NCBI GenBank assembly: GCA_029247365.1
Contig: JAQWLJ010000019.1
Location: 1-43,716, forward strand
Direction of reading: 5' to 3'
DNA length: 43,716 bases
Source: Acidimicrobiales bacterium
GTDB taxonomy: Bacteria > Actinomycetota > Acidimicrobiia > Acidimicrobiales > Aldehydirespiratoraceae
Part shown: in pieces, positions 39,879 through 43,716 of the stretch
How positions within the stretch are numbered: the stretch's first letter is position 1
Layout of the letters: every line of letters starts with the position of its first letter
The notes under the pieces: model-generated
The model's database searches: none
The model's input: only the letters and a program-made list of their open reading frames with translations
Told to the model about the DNA's origin: nothing
Made by a program: the position numbers and the translations under genes

Positions 39879-41066
39879 TCAGCCTATGGCTGCCCCCGAG
39901 CGGACTCCGGCGCCGGGCTTGCGGCCGATCGTGACCGCAGTGCGGCTGTGATCCTTGCTGACCGAGGCGCGGGCGACGGAATCCATTGCGGCCTCACCAT
40001 GGCCAAGTACGCACTCGGGGTCGGGACCATCAACCGGGATACCTGTGAAGAACTTGGCTGCCATGCAGCCACCCTGGCATGCGTCGAAGTGGCCACAGCT
40101 CGCACAGGCGCCAGCCGACTGCGGTTCGCGCAATTCGGTGAAGAGGTCGCTCTGCTGCCACACCGTCTCGAAGCCACCCTCGTCGCGAACACTTCCAGCG
40201 AGGAACTCGTCGTGCAGCACGAAGGGGCAGGCGTAGACGTCGCCGACAGGGTCAATCAGACAGACGACTCGACCTGCACCACACAAGTTGAGTCCGGGGA
40301 GGGCTTCGCCGAGGGCGGACAGATGGAAGAACGAATCGCCCGTGAGCACATCCGGACGGTCTATCAACCAACGGTAGAGATCTCGTTGCTGCTGGTCGGT
40401 GGGGTGAAGCTCTTCCCACGAATCGGCACCGCGCCCCGACGGTCGGAAGCGCGTGAGCCGCAGCTGGGCGCCGTAGCGGTCAGCCATCGCCTCGAACTCG
40501 TCGACCTGGGCAATGTTGTGGCGGGTCATCACGACCGAGATCTTGAATCCCTCGAAGCCGGCGGCGTCGAGGTGTTCCATCGCCTCCACTGCGGTGGCAA
40601 ACGAGCCTTCACCGCGCACGTGATCGTTGGTTTCGGCGTCAGCACCGTCGATCGAAATCTGAACGTCGACATAGTCGGATTTGGCGAGCCGCTTGGCTAC
40701 CGCAGCGTCGATGCCTGATCCATTGGTAGAGAACTTCACCCCCACGCCGTGATCGACCGCGTACTGGACGAGGTGCCAGAAGTCCTTGCGGATGGTGGGC
40801 TCGCCACCGCCGATGTTGATGTAGAAGACCTGCATTCGCTGCAGTTCGTCTATGACCGCCTCGCACTCTTCGGTGGTGAGTTCGCGGGGGTCGCGGCGGC
40901 CCGACGACGACAGGCAGTGCACACACTGCAAGTTGCACGCGTAGGTGAGTTCCCAGGTAAGGCAGATAGGAGCGTCGAGGCCTACCTTCATCTGGTTGGC
41001 CAGGCCCGACTTCTTCACCGGCGACAGAACGAGGTTCTCGGGGCGGGGCTCATCGATCAGGGTCAT
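39879..41066 (-). CDS. mftC: mycofactocin radical SAM maturase MftC
   Basis: A protein of 395 aa. The radical SAM cluster motif is CNLQCVHC (residues 44-51, Cys-x3-Cys-x2-Cys), followed by NIGGGEPTIRKDF. The C-terminal SPASM-type region contains CGAGRVVCLIDPVGDVYACP and CASCGHFDACQGGC for auxiliary iron-sulfur clusters. MftC decarboxylates the C-terminal tyrosine of MftA and then links it to the preceding valine, using S-adenosylmethionine. It overlaps mftB by four bases (ATGA) and is followed after 4 nt by the DmdA-like gene. Confidence 0.95.
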   Translation of the reverse strand: MTLIDEPRPENLVLSPVKKSGLANQMKVGLDAPICLTWELTYACNLQCVHCLSSSGRRDPRELTTEECEAVIDELQRMQVFYINIGGGEPTIRKDFWHLVQYAVDHGVGVKFSTNGSGIDAAVAKRLAKSDYVDVQISIDGADAETNDHVRGEGSFATAVEAMEHLDAAGFEGFKISVVMTRHNIAQVDEFEAMADRYGAQLRLTRFRPSGRGADSWEELHPTDQQQRDLYRWLIDRPDVLTGDSFFHLSALGEALPGLNLCGAGRVVCLIDPVGDVYACPFVLHDEFLAGSVRDEGGFETVWQQSDLFTELREPQSAGACASCGHFDACQGGCMAAKFFTGIPVDGPDPECVLGHGEAAMDSVARASVSKDHSRTAVTIGRKPGAGVRSGAAIG

Positions 41067-41371
41067 GACGCGGTGCTTTCTTCGGCAACGAGGAAGTCCG
41101 ACGCAGCGAGCGAGGCGAGGGCCTTCTCGAAGCTCGGCCAGCGGCAGGGGTCGATCTCGGCGGCGTCGAACGCCGCCCGCACGGACTCGTGCCCGTCGAG
41201 CGATTTCACGAGCTTCACGAGTTCGGGGGCGCGAAGGAAATTCAACCGACGATTGCCGTAGTGATACGCCAGCGCCCCGAACGGTTCGGGTCGCAGCGCA
41301 ACACGTTCATGCAATCGATACGCGACCGCCGAGTCGAAGGTCAAGGACTCAGTAAACGCCGCACATGCCAT
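41063..41371 (-). CDS. mftB: mycofactocin precursor chaperone MftB
   Basis: A protein of about 102 aa with the PqqD/RRE-type fold: YRLHERVALRPEPFGALAYH then YGNRRLNFLRAPELVKLVKS. MftB binds the MftA leader and delivers it to MftC. The ATG at 41371 lies inside the end of mftA, reading the same DNA in another frame for 23 bases, with an AGGAG 10 nt upstream; a TTG at 41344 is a less likely alternative. The four-base overlap with mftC shows tight coupling. Confidence 0.9.
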   Translation of the reverse strand: MACAAFTESLTFDSAVAYRLHERVALRPEPFGALAYHYGNRRLNFLRAPELVKLVKSLDGHESVRAAFDAAEIDPCRWPSFEKALASLAASDFLVAEESTAS

Positions 41372-41474
41372 CGATGGAGATCTCCTCGACGAGCAGCTCT
41401 TCTTCGACCAGGTCGGGCTCGACGGGCTCGATGGTGTCGACTGGGGTTTCATCGACAAGTTCGGTGGGCTCCAT
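41349..41474 (-). CDS. mftA: mycofactocin precursor peptide MftA
   Basis: A 41-residue peptide easily missed by gene callers. It begins MEPTELVDETPVDT, has a leader dominated by Glu, Asp, Val and Leu, and ends ISIDGMCGVY, the invariant C-terminus of MftA. The last Val-Tyr is the part that becomes mycofactocin. A GAGGAGG ribosome-binding site lies 5 nt before the ATG. Its final codons overlap the start of mftB. A TACAGT sequence at 41508-41503 is a candidate -10 box, giving a 22-nt leader. Confidence 0.95.
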   Translation of the reverse strand: MEPTELVDETPVDTIEPVEPDLVEEELLVEEISIDGMCGVY

Positions 41475-41502
41475 GGATCCTCCTCGGGGCGGCTCGTCTC
41501 TC

Positions 41503-41508
41503 ACTGTA
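41503..41508 (-). promoter_or_regulatory. candidate -10 box of the mftABC promoter
   Basis: TACAGT on the minus strand, predicted start near 41496. Unlike neighbouring leaderless genes this gives a leader with a strong ribosome-binding site, consistent with abundant precursor synthesis. No clear -35 was found, which fits a regulated promoter. Confidence 0.4.
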
Positions 41509-41580
41509 GAGGTAGTCACGGCACGCAGCGATTCGCCCGAGCTCTGGACGTGCTTTTGCGCGTTTCGGCGAGGGTGATGC

Positions 41581-41594
41581 CTGGCAGCTGCCAG
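41581..41594. promoter_or_regulatory. 14-bp palindrome upstream of mftA
   Basis: CTGGCAGCTGCCAG is a perfect palindrome 107 bp upstream of the mftA start, in the 235-bp gap after the TauD-type gene. It could be a regulator site (for instance for a TetR-type repressor) or part of a terminator for the upstream gene; there is no T-tract. A second loose repeat (ATGGTC/GACCAT, 41636-41660) lies nearer the TauD-type stop. Confidence 0.35.
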
Positions 41595-41709
41595 CCACCC
41601 CTCAGCACCGCGCAGCGCTGGCTGACACCGGGTTCATGGTCACCGCTGTGTCCCGACCATCGCAGGCGCAGGGACGTTTTCGGTCTGGAGCGACGCCACG
41701 GTCTCGCCG

Positions 41710-42567
41710 CTACGCCGCAGTGACGTCGTGGTTGTAGCCGATCGTGGTGCGGTGCAGGAGTCGCTCATAACCCTCGAAGCCGCCTGTCGCCTTATGCAGC
41801 ACGCATCGGTTGTCCCACATGACGAGCATGTCGGGCTCCCACACGTGCGTGTACACGAACTCGTCGCGGGTCTGCCACTGGTTGAGTTCGATGAGCAAGG
41901 GGATCGCTTCATCGCTCTGCATCCCCTCGATCCCGATGATGTAACCAAGGGTGGAGTACACGGCTTCGGCGCCTGACTCTCGATTGGGTCGGATGAGTAG
42001 ATGGGTTTGGGTCGCGTACGCCTCGTCGCTCGGGACGATCCGCATGGAGCGGTCGTCGGGATCATCGTCGCCATAGACACCGTCGGGGGCGTACGCGGTG
42101 CGAGCACTGTGGATCGCGGTGAGGCCCTCGATCTTCTCTCGCAGCTCAGCCGGCATCGCCGCCAGCGCCGCAACCTGGTTCGCAAAGAGCGTGTTGCCAC
42201 CGACAGCTGGAATGATTCGCGAGGCGAGACACGTGCCGTCGGGTGGGAACTCCTGGAACGTCCAGTCGGCGTGCCAGTTGTCGGCGAAGAGGGGGGCCTG
42301 CTCGTCGGGTCGGCGATGGATTGCGGCGATGTTGTTGCGGCCATCGATCGGATCGAAGAACGGGTCATGGCCGAACGGGCCAAAGTGCAATGTGAAGCGC
42401 TCAAGATCATCGTCGCTCACCGGTTGATCGGGGAACACGAGTACGTGATGATCGAGCCACGCCGAGCGAACCGCGGCAACGGTGTCGGCGTCGAGTGGTT
42501 GGGCGAGGTCGAGGCCACGCACGAAGGCGCCACACGCTTGACCGGACGGGGTCACCTCGATCGTCAT
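41710..42567 (-). CDS. TauD/TfdA-type Fe(II)/2-oxoglutarate dioxygenase
   Basis: A protein of 285 aa. The iron-binding His-x-Asp is in WHADWTF, the distal His in the C-terminal LLHRTTI, with the 2-oxoglutarate-binding Arg expected a few residues on and the conserved MWDNRCVLHKATG just before. The family oxidises compounds such as taurine, sulfonates, 2,4-D and other small acids; the substrate here is unknown. It lies 12 bp after the DUF2237 gene on the same strand and about 235 bp before mftA. A TACAAC 6 nt upstream of ATG 42567 may be a leaderless -10. Confidence 0.9.
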   Translation of the reverse strand: MTIEVTPSGQACGAFVRGLDLAQPLDADTVAAVRSAWLDHHVLVFPDQPVSDDDLERFTLHFGPFGHDPFFDPIDGRNNIAAIHRRPDEQAPLFADNWHADWTFQEFPPDGTCLASRIIPAVGGNTLFANQVAALAAMPAELREKIEGLTAIHSARTAYAPDGVYGDDDPDDRSMRIVPSDEAYATQTHLLIRPNRESGAEAVYSTLGYIIGIEGMQSDEAIPLLIELNQWQTRDEFVYTHVWEPDMLVMWDNRCVLHKATGGFEGYERLLHRTTIGYNHDVTAA

Positions 42568-42579
42568 AGCCCGGTTGTA

Positions 42580-42948
42580 TCAGTTGTCGCTGTCGGCAGC
42601 ATGCGCGCGGAGCATCTCGAGGGGCACGATTTCGAGCGCTCGCTCGTGGGTCGCCGCAAGCCGGACGGGGCACGCGTAGCCGGCGGCAGCCGCTTCGAGC
42701 CAACGACCCGCACACACGCACCATCCATCGCCGGGCCGAAGCCCGGCGAAACCGAACTCGGGCCGAGGCGTCGACAGGTCGTTGCCCGCCGCCTGCGAGA
42801 ACTCGAGAAACTCGGCCGTGACGGTTGCACAGACCGTGTGCGATCCAAGGTCTTCGGGCGATGTGTTGCAGCAGCCATCACGAAAGAAGCCAGTGATCGG
42901 GTCACGTCCACATTCCGCCAGCTCACTACCGAGCACATTTCGGGCCAT
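42580..42948 (-). CDS. DUF2237-family protein
   Basis: A protein of 122 aa: ARNVLGSELAECGRDPITGF then FRDGCCNTSPEDLGSHTVCA, with LSTPRPEFGFAGLRPGDGWC and LAATHERALEIVPLEMLRAHA. These blocks define DUF2237 (TIGR-type conserved bacterial family), rich in invariant Cys, Asp and Gly, with no assigned function. The ATG at 42948 excludes an upstream extension that overlaps the divergent acetyltransferase. The next gene, tauD-like, starts 12 bp after its stop. Confidence 0.88.
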   Translation of the reverse strand: MARNVLGSELAECGRDPITGFFRDGCCNTSPEDLGSHTVCATVTAEFLEFSQAAGNDLSTPRPEFGFAGLRPGDGWCVCAGRWLEAAAAGYACPVRLAATHERALEIVPLEMLRAHAADSDN

Positions 42949-42965
42949 GCACCTATCCAACCACG

Positions 42966-42971
42966 TAGCGT
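42966..42971 (+). promoter_or_regulatory. -10 box of leaderless acetyltransferase promoter
   Basis: TAGCGT ends 8 nt before the ATG at 42980 in the 31-bp region shared with the divergent DUF2237 gene. Confidence 0.4.
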
Positions 42972-42979
42972 TGCTCGGC

Positions 42980-43465
42980 ATGGAAACCCGGGACGCGACG
43001 ATCACCGACGCCGAACGGCTGATGTCCATCTACAACCACGAGGTCGAGCACTCGACCTCTACCTTCGATCTCGTGCCGCGCACGCTCGACGAGCAGCGGG
43101 CGTGGATCACTGACCGCCTTGGCGCGCTCGGCGTGATCGTTGCCGAACACGAGGGGCGGGTGGCCGGCTTCGCCTCACTTTCCCCGTACCGGAACCGTCC
43201 CGCCTACAACACATCGGTCGAGAACAGCATCTATGTCGACGAGGCGGCCCGAGGGCTCGGCGTTGGCAAGGCGTTGCTCTCGGAGTTGATCGAGATGGCC
43301 CGCGCCCGTGGCTTCCACACGATCCTCGCCTTCATCGCTTCCACAGAGCAGGCCTCCGAGGCACTCCACCTCTCGTGTGGCTTCGAGATCACCGGCCGCC
43401 AAAAAGAGGTCGGCCGCAAGTTCGGCAAGTGGCTCGACGTCACCGTGATGCAGAAGATGCTCTGA
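42980..43465 (+). CDS. GNAT N-acetyltransferase (Pat/MnaT-like)
   Basis: A protein of 161 aa. The order ATITDAERLMSIYNHEVEHS, FASLSPYRNRPAYNTSVENS, the acetyl-CoA-binding ARGLGVGKALL and the C-terminal LHLSCGFEITGRQKEVGRKF then GKWLDV matches the phosphinothricin/methionine-sulfoximine acetyltransferase branch of GNAT. Such enzymes N-acetylate glutamate analogues or amino acids. The start at 42980 is supported by a TAGCGT box; upstream in-frame codons overlap the DUF2237 gene. A strong terminator follows 72 bp after the stop. Confidence 0.9.
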   Translation: METRDATITDAERLMSIYNHEVEHSTSTFDLVPRTLDEQRAWITDRLGALGVIVAEHEGRVAGFASLSPYRNRPAYNTSVENSIYVDEAARGLGVGKALLSELIEMARARGFHTILAFIASTEQASEALHLSCGFEITGRQKEVGRKFGKWLDVTVMQKML

Positions 43466-43537
43466 CGCCCTCCTTGCCCAGACTGGGCCCCGACCCGGGT
43501 CCATCGAAGACCGGCGGCCTGCAGATCCAGCAAAAGC

Positions 43538-43569
43538 AAAGAACCCGGCGCCTCAGCACCGGGTTCTTT
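43538..43569. terminator. bidirectional intrinsic terminator
   Basis: AAAGAACCCGG and CCGGGTTCTTT form a perfect 11-bp stem with a 10-nt loop; the ends supply A/T tracts in both directions. It lies between the convergent acetyltransferase gene (+) and tRNA-Tyr (-) and can end both. Confidence 0.88.
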
Positions 43570-43577
43570 CGTCGCAG

Positions 43578-43659
43578 TGGGCCGAGAAGGATTCGAACCT
43601 TCGTAGGCGAAGCCGACGGGTTTACAGCCCGTTCCCTTTGGCCGCTCGGGCACCGACCC
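43578..43659 (-). tRNA. tRNA-Tyr (anticodon GTA)
   Basis: Minus-strand cloverleaf with a long variable arm: acceptor GGGTCGG/TCGGCCC (with two G-U pairs), anticodon stem ACGGG/CCCGT with loop CTGTAAA, variable stem, and T-loop GTTCGAATC. CCA is not encoded. A TAGTCT box (43678-43673) upstream may be its -10. The remaining 57 bases to the window end show no other feature. Confidence 0.95.
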
Positions 43660-43716
43660 TTGGACGGCAGCAAGACTAGCGGTCCACGGCGTTTCTGCGA
43701 CCTCCGATTTGCTCAC

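Overview
The window (43.7 kb, high GC) looks like the chromosome of a free-living actinobacterium, most likely of class Acidimicrobiia (Ilumatobacter-like). Grounds: the actinobacterial tRNA-Trp-secE-nusG-rplK-rplA-rplJ-rplL-rpoB-rpoC-rpsL order, a mycofactocin pathway with its nicotinoprotein dehydrogenases, and a DmdA-like demethylase. The taxonomic call is inference. No transposases, phage genes or CRISPR arrays were seen.

Left part (1-17.2 kb, all minus strand): the transcription/translation core. Read 5'->3' it runs tRNA-Thr, tRNA-Met, an ECF sigma factor with an overlapping zinc-finger anti-sigma gene, tRNA-Trp, secE, nusG, rplK, rplA, an L10 leader with an attenuator-like hairpin, rplJ, rplL, a strong terminator-like hairpin, a tyrosine-phosphatase gene, two candidate rpoB promoters, rpoB, rpoC, a YfhO-type membrane protein, and the first 19 codons of rpsL. 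This normally continuous operon is interrupted by unrelated genes in three places.

Middle (17.2-22 kb, mixed strands): a membrane-anchored SMC-like protein lacking a recognisable P-loop, an enoyl-CoA hydratase-family gene, a small ABM-domain monooxygenase, an MFS transporter and a serine hydrolase.

Right part (22-42.6 kb): a dispersed mycofactocin island. On the minus strand lie mftA, mftB and mftC (with a GcvT/DmdA-like gene 4 nt behind mftC), mftD, mftE with an overlapping mycofactocin-coupled SDR, and mftF with an overlapping serine hydrolase. mftA encodes a 41-residue precursor ending IDGMCGVY. MftB presents the MftA tail to the radical SAM enzyme MftC; MftE releases the C-terminal Val-Tyr core; MftD oxidises it; MftF adds sugars. 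Client enzymes are present: the SDR, and an NDMA-dependent zinc alcohol dehydrogenase heading an operon with a MoxR AAA ATPase, a VWA protein and an ABC-2 exporter. mftG, mftR and mftM are not in the window. Plus-strand genes are interleaved: a D-aminoacylase-type amidohydrolase, an APH-type phosphotransferase, a VOC protein, and a BI-1/DUF4956/CotH set. Two broken genes are visible: an amine-oxidase N-terminal remnant and a frameshifted small helical protein; the ABC ATPase also has a one-base frameshift. The right edge holds a TauD-type dioxygenase, a DUF2237 protein, a Pat-like acetyltransferase and tRNA-Tyr.

Many stand-alone genes here have a TANNNT box ending 6-8 nt before the start codon, implying leaderless mRNAs; this box also helped choose several starts.
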